From NCBI RefSeq assembly GCF_000157995.1, contig NZ_GG657557.1, forward strand, positions 268,576-324,211: DNA of 55,636 bases. The letters are read 5' to 3'. The position numbers were made by a program, and so were the translations under genes. This DNA is from Holdemania filiformis DSM 12042. Its GTDB lineage: Bacteria > Bacillota_I > Bacilli_A > Erysipelotrichales > Erysipelotrichaceae. Shown here piece after piece: positions 1 through 7,658 of the stretch. The notes under the pieces are model-generated. The model had not been told where the DNA came from and searched no databases. It saw nothing but the letters and a program-made list of their open reading frames with translations. Position 1 is the stretch's first letter. Every line of letters starts with the position of its first letter.

Positions 1-329
1 CCAGTCAGCCTTTCTTGCTGGGGCTAACGGCTGGGGATGAAAATTCTGTGTCAGCGGAATGTGCCGCATGTGCCAGGCTGAATGCTTAAAAAGCAGTCTC
101 GGACTAAGCCGGCTGAAAGGAGGGAGAGCAGTGCCTTCGGACATCAGACTTTACCTGATATCATACCACAGGATCTACCTATATTGAAATGTAACTTATC
201 AACTGTATAGATGGGAATTGGGATGAGGGGAATTCCTCTTAGATGTCCTTACCATTTATACACAAAAAAGAATAAGTCTGTAAGCTGTTTTTTCTTGCTT
301 ACAAACTTATTATACGAGGAGGGTTCTGT
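1..329. other. Left-edge non-coding stretch upstream of the transfer operon
   Basis: No convincing reading frame is seen here. The stretch is rich in short complementary segments, and bases 274-285 and 297-308 form a 12-bp stem with one G-T pair just before the ribosome binding site of the first gene (gaggagg, around 315-321). In related elements this position follows the Maff2/TrbL-type genes, and group II introns often insert nearby. A truncated intron or other structured RNA reaching in from the left is possible, but I could not recognise a domain V or a canonical intron boundary. Confidence 0.3.
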
Positions 330-875
330 ATGAAAAAATATCAAATCATTTACGCAGACCCGCCATGGAACTACAAAGTATATTCCAAGAAAGGATTGGG
401 ACGCAGTGCAGAAAGTCACTATCCGACCATGAGTATCGAGGATATTTGTGCGCTGCCAGTAGGCAACTTGGCGGATAAAGACTGTGCCTTGTTTTTATGG
501 GTCACGATTCCATGTTTACTGGAAGGTCTCTCAGTTCTGAAGGCATGGGGATTTACCTATAAAACCGTCGGCTTTGTTTGGGTAAAGCAAAATCGAAAGG
601 CAGATAGCTTGTTCTGGGGAATGGGATATTGGACGCGCTCCAATGTGGAACTTTGTATCCTCGCAACGAAAGGACATCCCAAGCGTATAAACGCAGCTGT
701 TCATCAGGTCATTGTCTCTCACATTGAAGAACATTCAAAAAAACCGCAGGAAGCCAGAGAACGCATTGTCTCATTGATGGGTGATCTCCCGCGCATAGAA
801 CTGTTTGCTCGTCAATCCACACCCGGTTGGGATGTGTGGGGAAATGAAGTGGACAGCTCTATTTCATTCCCATAA
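330..875 (+). CDS. MT-A70 family adenine methyltransferase
   Basis: Predicted S-adenosylmethionine-dependent N6-adenine methyltransferase of 181 residues. The catalytic DPPW motif is at residues 10-13 (context YADPPWNY) and the MT-A70 signature continues through the hydrophobic strand around LFLWV and the RSNVELCILATKGHP block, so it looks full length for the small bacterial/phage branch. The start follows a strong gaggagg site. It lies 14 bases before the prgI start and reads into the transfer operon. Family knowledge: bacterial MT-A70 proteins mostly methylate DNA. No restriction endonuclease is nearby, so an orphan role, such as marking element DNA against host restriction, is inferred. 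The target sequence is unknown. Confidence 0.85.
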   Translation: MKKYQIIYADPPWNYKVYSKKGLGRSAESHYPTMSIEDICALPVGNLADKDCALFLWVTIPCLLEGLSVLKAWGFTYKTVGFVWVKQNRKADSLFWGMGYWTRSNVELCILATKGHPKRINAAVHQVIVSHIEEHSKKPQEARERIVSLMGDLPRIELFARQSTPGWDVWGNEVDSSISFP

Positions 876-889
876 AGGAGGTGGATAAT

Positions 890-1345
890 ATGGCTTATGT
901 ACCCGTACCCAAAGATTTAACCAAAGTCAAAACCAAGGTCATGTTCAATCTGACACGAAGGCAGCTGGTCTGCTTTACCGCCGGGGCGCTTGTAGGTGTA
1001 CCGCTGTTCTTGTGGCTCCGTGAGCCTGCGGGAAACAGCATGGCTGCCATGTGTATGATGCTGGTCATGATGCCCTTCTTCCTGCTGGCAATGTATGAAA
1101 AGCATGGACAGCCCCTGGAAAAGATCGTCGGCAACATCCTCAAAGTAGCTGTGATCCGTCCCAAGCAGCGTCCCTACCAGACCAATAACTTTTATGCCGT
1201 ATTAAAGCGGCAGGAAATGCTCGATAAGGAGGTGTATGACATTGTTCACCGCAATGAAAAGCTGGCTGCGCCGTCTGCTGGGAAAACCGGAAGAAAAGAC
1301 CGTGCATCCGGTAAAGACAAAGAAAAAGCTGTCCCGCGCCGATAA
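890..1345 (+). CDS. PrgI family conjugation membrane protein
   Basis: Small inner-membrane component of the Gram-positive type IV secretion channel, 151 residues. It starts MAYVPVPKDLTKVKTK, followed by two hydrophobic segments (about residues 26-43 and 50-69) and a basic cytoplasmic tail, the PrgI arrangement (VirB3-like position next to VirB4). I chose ATG 890 because aaaggagg at 874-881 sits at the right distance; the in-frame GTG at 881 overlaps that site. The 3' end overlaps the start of virB4 by 110 bases in another frame, so the last 36 residues are encoded by doubly used DNA. The tail is Lys/Arg-rich and low in complexity, as expected for such an overlap. Confidence 0.85.
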   Translation: MAYVPVPKDLTKVKTKVMFNLTRRQLVCFTAGALVGVPLFLWLREPAGNSMAAMCMMLVMMPFFLLAMYEKHGQPLEKIVGNILKVAVIRPKQRPYQTNNFYAVLKRQEMLDKEVYDIVHRNEKLAAPSAGKTGRKDRASGKDKEKAVPRR

Positions 1346-3701
1346 GAAGCAGATCGAAGCGGCCATTGCCCGCGCCAACCGCACGGACAAAAAAGGAAAA
1401 TCGGCACAGGACAGTATCCCCTATGAACGAATGTGGCCGGACGGGATCTGCCGCGTATCGGACAGCCACTACACAAAGACCATTCAGTTTCAGGACATCA
1501 ACTATCAGCTCTCCCAAAATGAAGATAAGACCGCGATCTTTGAGGGCTGGTGTGATTTCCTCAATTATTTCGACAGCTCGATTCACTTCCAGCTGTCTTT
1601 TTTGAACCTTGCGGCATCGGAGGAGACCTTTGCCAACTCCATTTCCATTCCGCCCCAGGGGGATGCCTTTGACAGTATCCGTGAGGAATATACCACGATG
1701 CTGCAAAATCAGCTGGTCAGAGGCAACAACGGTCTCATCAAGACCAAATACCTGACCTTTGGTATCAACGCTGACAGCATCAAAGCCGCCAAGCCCCGTC
1801 TGGAGCGTATTGAGACCGATATACTCAATAACTTCAAGCGTCTTGGTGTAGCCGCCAGAACATTGGACGGTAAGGAAAGGCTTTCCCAGCTTCATGCGGT
1901 ATTCCACATGGATGAACAGCTCCCGTTTCAGTTTGAATGGGACTGGCTGGCTCCTTCCGGCCTGTCCACGAAAGATTTTATTGCACCAAGCTCCTTTGAG
2001 TTCCGCACCGGCAAGCAGTTCCGTATGGGCAAGAAATACGGGGCTGTTTCTTTTTTGCAGATTTTAGCCCCAGAGCTGAATGACCGTCTGCTGGCTGATT
2101 TTCTGGATATGGAAAGCTCGCTCATTGTGAGTATGCACATTCAGTCGGTGGATCAGGTGAAAGCCATCAAAACGGTAAAGCGTAAGATTACCGATCTGGA
2201 CCGCAGTAAGATTGAGGAACAGAAAAAAGCAGTCCGCGCCGGATACGACATGGACATCATTCCTTCTGACCTTGCCACCTACGGCAGCGAAGCGAAAAAG
2301 CTGTTGCAGGATTTGCAGAGCCGAAACGAGAGAATGTTCCTGGTCTCCTTTTTGGTGCTGAACACAGCGGACACCCCCCGTCAGCTTGGCAACAACATCT
2401 TTCAGGCAGGCTCTATTGCCCAGAAGTATAACTGCCAGCTGACCAGACTGGACTTCCAGCAGGAAGAAGGGCTGATGAGCTGTCTGCCCCTGGGACTCAA
2501 TCAGATCGAGATTCAGCGAGGGCTGACCACCAGTTCTACGGCTATCTTTGTACCATTCACCACACAGGAATTATTCCAGAACGGCAAGGAAGCCCTGTAC
2601 TACGGCATCAATGCCCTGTCCAACAACCTCATCATGGTGGATAGAAAGCTGCTGAAAAACCCCAACGGCTTGATTTTGGGTACGCCGGGTTCCGGTAAGT
2701 CTTTCAGCGCCAAGCGTGAGATTGCCAACTGCTTTTTGCTTACCAATGATGATGTCATCATCTGTGACCCGGAAGCGGAGTACGCACCTCTGGTGGATCG
2801 TCTGCATGGGCAGGTCATCAAGATCTCGCCTACCTCAACCAACTACATCAATCCGATGGATCTGAACCTGGACTATTCGGATGATGAAAGCCCGCTGTCC
2901 CTCAAGTCTGACTTTATCCTCAGCTTGTGTGAGCTGATCGTGGGCGGTAAGGACGGATTGCAGCCGGTGCAGAAAACCATCATCGACCGTTGTGTGCGTC
3001 TGGTCTATCAGACCTACCTCAATGACCCGCGCCCGGAGAATATGCCCATACTGGAGGACCTATATAACCTGCTCCGTTCACAGGAGGAAAAGGAAGCCCA
3101 GTATATCGCCACGGCCCTTGAAATCTATGTAACCGGCTCCCTCAATGTGTTCAATCACCAGAGCAATGTGGACATCAATAACCGCATTGTCTGCTATGAC
3201 ATTAAGGAGCTGGGCAAGCAACTCAAGAAAATCGGTATGTTGGTGGTCCAGGATCAGGTGTGGAACCGCGTTACCATTAACCGCGCTGCCCACAAGTCCA
3301 CCCGTTATTACATCGACGAGATGCACCTGCTTTTGAAGGAGGAGCAGACCGCCGCTTATACGGTGGAAATCTGGAAGCGATTCCGCAAATGGGGCGGTAT
3401 TCCGACAGGTATCACCCAGAATGTCAAAGACCTTTTGAGCAGCCGCGAGGTGGAGAACATCTTTGAAAACTCCGACTTCGTGTATATGCTCAACCAGGCA
3501 GGCGGAGACCGTCAGATTCTCGCCAAGCAGCTGGGCATTTCCACGCACCAGCTTAGCTATGTGACCCACTCCGGTGAGGGCGAGGGCCTGCTGTTCTATG
3601 GCTCCACCATCCTGCCCTTCGTTGACCACTTCCCGAAGAATACTGAGCTTTACCGCATTATGACCACCAAACCCCAGGAACTGAAAAAGGAGGATGAATA
3701 A
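1236..3701 (+). CDS. virB4: VirB4-type conjugation ATPase
   Basis: Motor ATPase of the mating-pair channel (VirB4/TraE/CagE family), 821 residues, the usual length. The Walker A motif GTPGSGKS is near residues 482-489 and the Walker B segment YYIDEMHLLL near 690-699. An N-terminal partner-binding domain precedes them, and QAGGDRQILAKQLGIS belongs to the conserved C-terminal part. The first start is only three bases from aaggagg (1226-1232) and the next ATG, 1254, is 21 bases away, so 1236 is kept with some doubt. It is expected to work at the cytoplasmic membrane with PrgI and the coupling protein encoded left of the window. Confidence 0.95.
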   Translation: MTLFTAMKSWLRRLLGKPEEKTVHPVKTKKKLSRADKKQIEAAIARANRTDKKGKSAQDSIPYERMWPDGICRVSDSHYTKTIQFQDINYQLSQNEDKTAIFEGWCDFLNYFDSSIHFQLSFLNLAASEETFANSISIPPQGDAFDSIREEYTTMLQNQLVRGNNGLIKTKYLTFGINADSIKAAKPRLERIETDILNNFKRLGVAARTLDGKERLSQLHAVFHMDEQLPFQFEWDWLAPSGLSTKDFIAPSSFEFRTGKQFRMGKKYGAVSFLQILAPELNDRLLADFLDMESSLIVSMHIQSVDQVKAIKTVKRKITDLDRSKIEEQKKAVRAGYDMDIIPSDLATYGSEAKKLLQDLQSRNERMFLVSFLVLNTADTPRQLGNNIFQAGSIAQKYNCQLTRLDFQQEEGLMSCLPLGLNQIEIQRGLTTSSTAIFVPFTTQELFQNGKEALYYGINALSNNLIMVDRKLLKNPNGLILGTPGSGKSFSAKREIANCFLLTNDDVIICDPEAEYAPLVDRLHGQVIKISPTSTNYINPMDLNLDYSDDESPLSLKSDFILSLCELIVGGKDGLQPVQKTIIDRCVRLVYQTYLNDPRPENMPILEDLYNLLRSQEEKEAQYIATALEIYVTGSLNVFNHQSNVDINNRIVCYDIKELGKQLKKIGMLVVQDQVWNRVTINRAAHKSTRYYIDEMHLLLKEEQTAAYTVEIWKRFRKWGGIPTGITQNVKDLLSSREVENIFENSDFVYMLNQAGGDRQILAKQLGISTHQLSYVTHSGEGEGLLFYGSTILPFVDHFPKNTELYRIMTTKPQELKKEDE

Positions 3702-3703
3702 CT

Positions 3704-4078
3704 ATGAAACAGAATATTTGCGAACTTGATACCATGATTTTTTTCCGTGAGGCATTGGAGGCTCACGAATTCATGTTGCTTCCGGTAATGGCCTCCGCTG
3801 TTGTTGAGTGTCGTACCGCTGACAAAGAACTCAAAACCTTGAATGAGGATGGCGAAATTGGTCTTGCCCGTCTCTTTTCGATTTGGGCGAATATGATGTG
3901 TGCCCCTGGTGCAGCAACCATTGTAGGGTGCAGACCTATCACAATGCTCTCTGAGATTCTGGCGCAAGTCCATGCGTATCTCACCGTGCATCCGCTATAT
4001 GATCCGGAAGGTTTGGCCCTCTATGTGGAGCTGCACCACATGATGGATGCTATCCTAATGGGTGATTGGTTTGAATAA
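3704..4078 (+). CDS. Small hypothetical protein between virB4 and the CHAP hydrolase
   Basis: A 124-residue protein I do not recognise. It begins two bases after the virB4 stop behind an aaggagg site and overlaps the next gene's GTG start by 17 bases, so it is in the operon. It appears soluble, largely helical, with several Cys and Met residues and no membrane segment. Its base composition is lower in GC than virB4, and it is not one of the standard genes between virB4 and the NlpC/CHAP gene in this ICE family, so it may be a later insertion. Confidence 0.7.
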   Translation: MKQNICELDTMIFFREALEAHEFMLLPVMASAVVECRTADKELKTLNEDGEIGLARLFSIWANMMCAPGAATIVGCRPITMLSEILAQVHAYLTVHPLYDPEGLALYVELHHMMDAILMGDWFE

Positions 4079-5780
4079 AGAGCCGCGCCTGCGCTTTACT
4101 GATGAGGAACGGGCTGACCCTGCACTGGAAAAGCCGATCCGCAAAACGGAGAAAGCTACGGCCAGAGCAGATAAGGCGCAGGCCAATATTCCAAAGAAAA
4201 AAGTCAGACAGACGGTCATTGACCCGGACACCGGGAAAAAGACCTCGAAGCTGACCTTTGAGGACAAGAAAAAACCACCTTCCAAACTTTCTCAAGGGGT
4301 TAAGGAAGCTCCCGTCCATCTGGTCGCGGGCAAGTTTCACAAAGAGATCCGGGAAACAGAACAGGACAATGTGGGCGTGGAAAGCGCCCACAAGTCCGAG
4401 GAGGCGGTGGAGACCAGCGCTTATCTGGTGCGGGAGGGCTATCGCAGCCACAAGCTGAAGCCGTACCGCAAAGCAGCCCAGGCCGAGCAGAAGCTGGAAA
4501 AGGCAAATGTAAATGCCCTGTACCAGAAGTCCCTACGGGAAAATCCTCAGTTTACCAGCAACCCTCTCTCCCGCTGGCAGCAAAAACAGAGTATCAAAAA
4601 GCAGTATGCCGTCGCCAAGCGCACCGGTCAGACTGCCGGAAATACCGCCCAGGCTGCGTCCAAAACCGGAAAAGCCGCAAGGACGGTAAAAGAAAAGGCA
4701 CAGCAGGCAGGGGCATTCGTCATGCGCCACAAGAAGGGCTTCCTGATGGCAGGGGTTTTTTTCCTCATCGCCTGTATGCTGATGAATACCATGTCCTCCT
4801 GCTCTATGATGGCACAGAGTATTGGTTCTGTAATTTCCGGCACTACCTATCCATCGGATGACCCGGAAATGCTGGCGGTGGAGGCAGATTATGCAGACAG
4901 AGAAGCTCGGTTGCAGGAGAAAATCGACAACATCGAAAGCAGCCACCCAGGGTATGACGAGTATCGCTATAACCTTGGCATGATCGGCCATGACCCCCAT
5001 GAGCTTGCGGCGTTTCTCTCTGCTGTCTTGCAGGGCTATACACGCCACAGCGCACAGGCAGAGCTGGAGCGTGTGTTTGATGCACAGTATCAGCTCACGC
5101 TGAGAGAAGAAATTCAGATTCGCACTTACACTGACGAAGATGGGGATGAGCATGAATATGAATATCGTATTCTCCATGTAACTTTAACAAGCCGTTCCAT
5201 TGCCTCTCTTGCGCCAGAACTACTGACTCCGGAGCAGATGGAGATGTACCAGGTCTACCGACAGACTATGGGCAATAAGCCGCTGTTGTTTGGTGGCGGT
5301 TCTCCCGATACAGGTGTTTCTGAAGATTTGACTGGTGTTGAATTTATCAATGGCACCCGCCCCGGCAATCCGCAGCTGGTGGAACTGGCGAAAAGTCAGG
5401 TGGGCAATGTGGGAGGACAACCTTATTGGAGCTGGTACGGCTTTGACTCCCGTGTGGAATGGTGTGCCTGCTTTGTATCATGGTGCTATGGTCAATCCGG
5501 TCGAACGGAACCACGCTTTGCTGGTTGTCAGTCTCAGGGTGTTCCGTGGTTCCAGTCTCATGGACAGTGGGGCGCACGAGGATATGAAAACATCGCCCCC
5601 GGTGATGCCATTTTCTTCGATTGGGATCTGGATGGTTCCGCAGACCATGTGGGAATTGTTATCGGCACCGATGGCAGCCGTGTTTATACCGTGGAGGGAA
5701 ATTCCGGCGATGCCTGCAAGATCAAAAGTTATGACCTGAATTATCAGAGTATCAAGGGCTACGGCCTGATGAACTGGTAA
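4062..5780 (+). CDS. CHAP-domain cell-wall hydrolase (CD1108-type)
   Basis: Membrane-anchored peptidoglycan hydrolase that opens the wall for the mating channel, equivalent to VirB1. Of 572 residues, the first 220 are highly charged and cytoplasmic. One membrane segment lies at about 226-246 (GFLMAGVFFLIACML), then an extracytoplasmic stalk rich in Glu/Asp. The C-terminal CHAP domain (about 435-572) has the catalytic cysteine in WCACFVSW near 468 and the histidine in ADHVGIV near 528. GTG 4062 overlaps the previous stop and the binding site is weak, suggesting translational coupling; TTG 4071 is an alternative. This is the CD1108 family position in Tn1549-like elements. Confidence 0.88.
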   Translation: MIGLNKEPRLRFTDEERADPALEKPIRKTEKATARADKAQANIPKKKVRQTVIDPDTGKKTSKLTFEDKKKPPSKLSQGVKEAPVHLVAGKFHKEIRETEQDNVGVESAHKSEEAVETSAYLVREGYRSHKLKPYRKAAQAEQKLEKANVNALYQKSLRENPQFTSNPLSRWQQKQSIKKQYAVAKRTGQTAGNTAQAASKTGKAARTVKEKAQQAGAFVMRHKKGFLMAGVFFLIACMLMNTMSSCSMMAQSIGSVISGTTYPSDDPEMLAVEADYADREARLQEKIDNIESSHPGYDEYRYNLGMIGHDPHELAAFLSAVLQGYTRHSAQAELERVFDAQYQLTLREEIQIRTYTDEDGDEHEYEYRILHVTLTSRSIASLAPELLTPEQMEMYQVYRQTMGNKPLLFGGGSPDTGVSEDLTGVEFINGTRPGNPQLVELAKSQVGNVGGQPYWSWYGFDSRVEWCACFVSWCYGQSGRTEPRFAGCQSQGVPWFQSHGQWGARGYENIAPGDAIFFDWDLDGSADHVGIVIGTDGSRVYTVEGNSGDACKIKSYDLNYQSIKGYGLMNW

Positions 5781-5809
5781 CAGAGATTTTTTAGAAGGAG
5801 TGATAGACG

Positions 5810-6061
5810 ATGGCAAAGAACAAAATTGAACGCATTGACCAGGAGATTACTAAGGTCCGCGAGAAGATCGCAGAGTATCAGGAAAAGCTCAAGGCGCTGG
5901 AGACACAGAAAACCGAGGCAGAAAATCTGGAGATCGTCCAGATGGTGCGCGCACTGCGTATGACCCCGGCTCAGCTGAGCGCCATGCTGTCCGGAGGCAC
6001 AGTTCCCGGCAGTTTGGCTGATGACAACAACGAACAGGAGGAAAACAGCTATGAGGAATAA
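5810..6061 (+). CDS. DUF4315 family protein
   Basis: An 83-residue protein typical of this ICE family. Residues 1-45 are a heptad-patterned, Lys/Glu-rich coiled coil ([19 protein letters not shown]); the rest is short and polar. It starts after a gaaggagtg binding site and its stop overlaps the DUF4366 gene start by 11 bases. No biochemical function is known for the family. The constant place between the wall hydrolase and the DUF4366 surface protein suggests a structural or regulatory part in the transfer apparatus, which is inference. Confidence 0.85.
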   Translation: MAKNKIERIDQEITKVREKIAEYQEKLKALETQKTEAENLEIVQMVRALRMTPAQLSAMLSGGTVPGSLADDNNEQEENSYEE

Positions 6062-6803
6062 ACGATTGCTCCGAACACTTTCCGCCATTTGCCTGACGCT
6101 GGTTCTGGCATTGGGCTTTACCGTTCCCGCTTTTGCCCAGGGCGCAGCTCCGCCCCCGGCAGAGGATACCACCAATGACAGCAATGTGGTGGTGGAAGAA
6201 ACGGAAAAAGCACCTCCGCTGACCCCGGATGGCAACGCCGCTCTGGTGGATGATTTTGGTGGCAACAAGCAGCTCATTACCGTTACCACCAAGGCAGGCA
6301 ACTATTTTTATATCCTGATCGACAGGGCCAACGAGGATAAAAAGACTGCTGTTCACTTTCTGAACCAGGTGGATGAAGCGGACCTGATGGCACTGATGGA
6401 AGATGGAAATGCCAAAGAGGAGCCGCCAGCTGTGTGCAGCTGCACGAAGAAATGTGAAGCAGGGGCAGTTAATACGGCCTGCCCGGTCTGTGTAACTGAT
6501 AAGAGTAAATGTACGGGAAAAGCACCGGAACCTCCGGCAGAAACACCGGAGCCGGAAAAAGAGAAGTCTGCCGGACTGAACCCGGCTGCCCTGATCCTTC
6601 TGCTGGCTCTGCTGGGCGGCGGTGGCGTATTTGCCTACTTGAAACTCGTTAAAAATAAGCCTAAGACCAAGGGCAATGACAGTCTGGACGATTATGATTA
6701 TGGCGAGGAAGATTCCGAGGAATGGGAAACTGAGGATGAGGAAGTCCTTGAGGATGGTTTTGAGGGTTCTGACCCTAATGAGGAAAGTGATAGAACAGAT
6801 TGA
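6051..6803 (+). CDS. DUF4366 family secreted membrane protein
   Basis: A 250-residue exported protein. ATG 6051 is preferred because aggagga (6036-6042) precedes it and translation then opens directly with a signal peptide (basic MRNKR, hydrophobic core, cleavage after VPAFA). A conserved folded part follows, including FYILIDRA and LMALMEDG, then a cysteine-rich stretch with about seven Cys (near 130-160), a Pro/Glu linker, a membrane helix at about 175-198 and a very acidic cytoplasmic tail. That layout matches DUF4366 proteins of conjugative transposons. The topology suits a wall-spanning surface component of the mating channel; no enzyme motif is visible. Confidence 0.85.
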   Translation: MRNKRLLRTLSAICLTLVLALGFTVPAFAQGAAPPPAEDTTNDSNVVVEETEKAPPLTPDGNAALVDDFGGNKQLITVTTKAGNYFYILIDRANEDKKTAVHFLNQVDEADLMALMEDGNAKEEPPAVCSCTKKCEAGAVNTACPVCVTDKSKCTGKAPEPPAETPEPEKEKSAGLNPAALILLLALLGGGGVFAYLKLVKNKPKTKGNDSLDDYDYGEEDSEEWETEDEEVLEDGFEGSDPNEESDRTD

Positions 6804-6847
6804 ACCGTTTGAGCGTAGCATATTTCAAATCATTGCGGGATAAGGGA

Positions 6848-6877
6848 CAGAGGACAGGGAGAAATTCCTGTCCTCTG
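6848..6877. other. Strong intergenic hairpin
   Basis: Perfect 11-bp inverted repeat (CAGAGGACAGG at 6848-6858 with CCTGTCCTCTG at 6867-6877) separated by eight bases, between the DUF4366 gene and the next gene. The sequence after it is not a run of T, so it is not a typical intrinsic terminator. It may be an mRNA stabiliser or processing site separating the channel genes from downstream genes. Confidence 0.6.
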
Positions 6878-6950
6878 CTGCTCTACTCACTCTCTTACTG
6901 CAAATCTACACCCAAAATCAGCACATGGTCAAAGAAAGGAGGACCTCACA

Positions 6951-7658
6951 ATGAACACCTGGAACTTGTTATTACACTTTCTGATTATTTTTGATCTGGT
7001 CGCCTTCGGAATTTACTTTGGAGGAGACATTCTTTTCACTGCTATAAGCAAAGTTCAAAAAAAATCAAAGAAGGACGATGACTTGGATCTTTATGATTTT
7101 GAAATTGAGACCGCACCCCAAAAACGCTCTTTATGTGTGGACTCAATCCGAATGCTTTATTCTGGTGAGATAGATGAATTTGTGGAAAAGGAACTGTTGC
7201 CTGATGCAGCGGAGACCATGAACGCTTTATCTGAAGCTGAAAAAACAGCAGTTAGCCTGTTACTAAAAGCTTATATCGGTTTTTTGAGCGAAGAAGCAAC
7301 GGTAGATGAACAAAGTTTTCCCATGGTTAAGGAACTGTTGTCTTATACACAGGGCAGCAAAGAAGATGGTGAAAAAGATGCCATAGATTGTCTGATGGAA
7401 GATACGGTCAGCAGAACCCACAGACATCGAGAATATTACAACAATTATCAACGCTATCAACTGATGCAGGTGGATAAAGAGCGTGTGATTATGGCCTGCA
7501 ATATCATAATCAATGATTTGATTGGCAGGTTGTACCGATATGATTATCGCTTTGGCTATGACATTACACTTGCCTCAGAACACAGCATTGCAAAAAAACT
7601 GTCTGATAATTGGCAGAATGAATGGGAGGTTGAAGATTATGAAGCTGGTGATTGCTGA
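6951..7658 (+). CDS. Hypothetical membrane-anchored protein
   Basis: A 235-residue protein with a good aaaggagg binding site. An N-terminal hydrophobic segment (about 5-30, LLLHFLIIFDLVAFGIYFGG) may be a membrane anchor; the rest is a soluble, mainly helical domain with many charged residues. I see no known motif. Its 3' end overlaps the topoisomerase gene by 20 bases, so it is co-transcribed. Its AT-rich composition contrasts with the flanking transfer genes and suggests that it is an accessory gene inserted in the operon. Confidence 0.7.
   Translation: MNTWNLLLHFLIIFDLVAFGIYFGGDILFTAISKVQKKSKKDDDLDLYDFEIETAPQKRSLCVDSIRMLYSGEIDEFVEKELLPDAAETMNALSEAEKTAVSLLLKAYIGFLSEEATVDEQSFPMVKELLSYTQGSKEDGEKDAIDCLMEDTVSRTHRHREYYNNYQRYQLMQVDKERVIMACNIIINDLIGRLYRYDYRFGYDITLASEHSIAKKLSDNWQNEWEVEDYEAGDC

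Noticed and set aside
1-250. Possible group II intron tail
   Set aside because: Structured appearance only; no domain V pattern, maturase remnant or clear boundary could be recognised.
6800-6994. 64-codon frame between the DUF4366 gene and the next gene
   Set aside because: It runs through the strong hairpin, has no ribosome binding site and its translation has no protein-like character.
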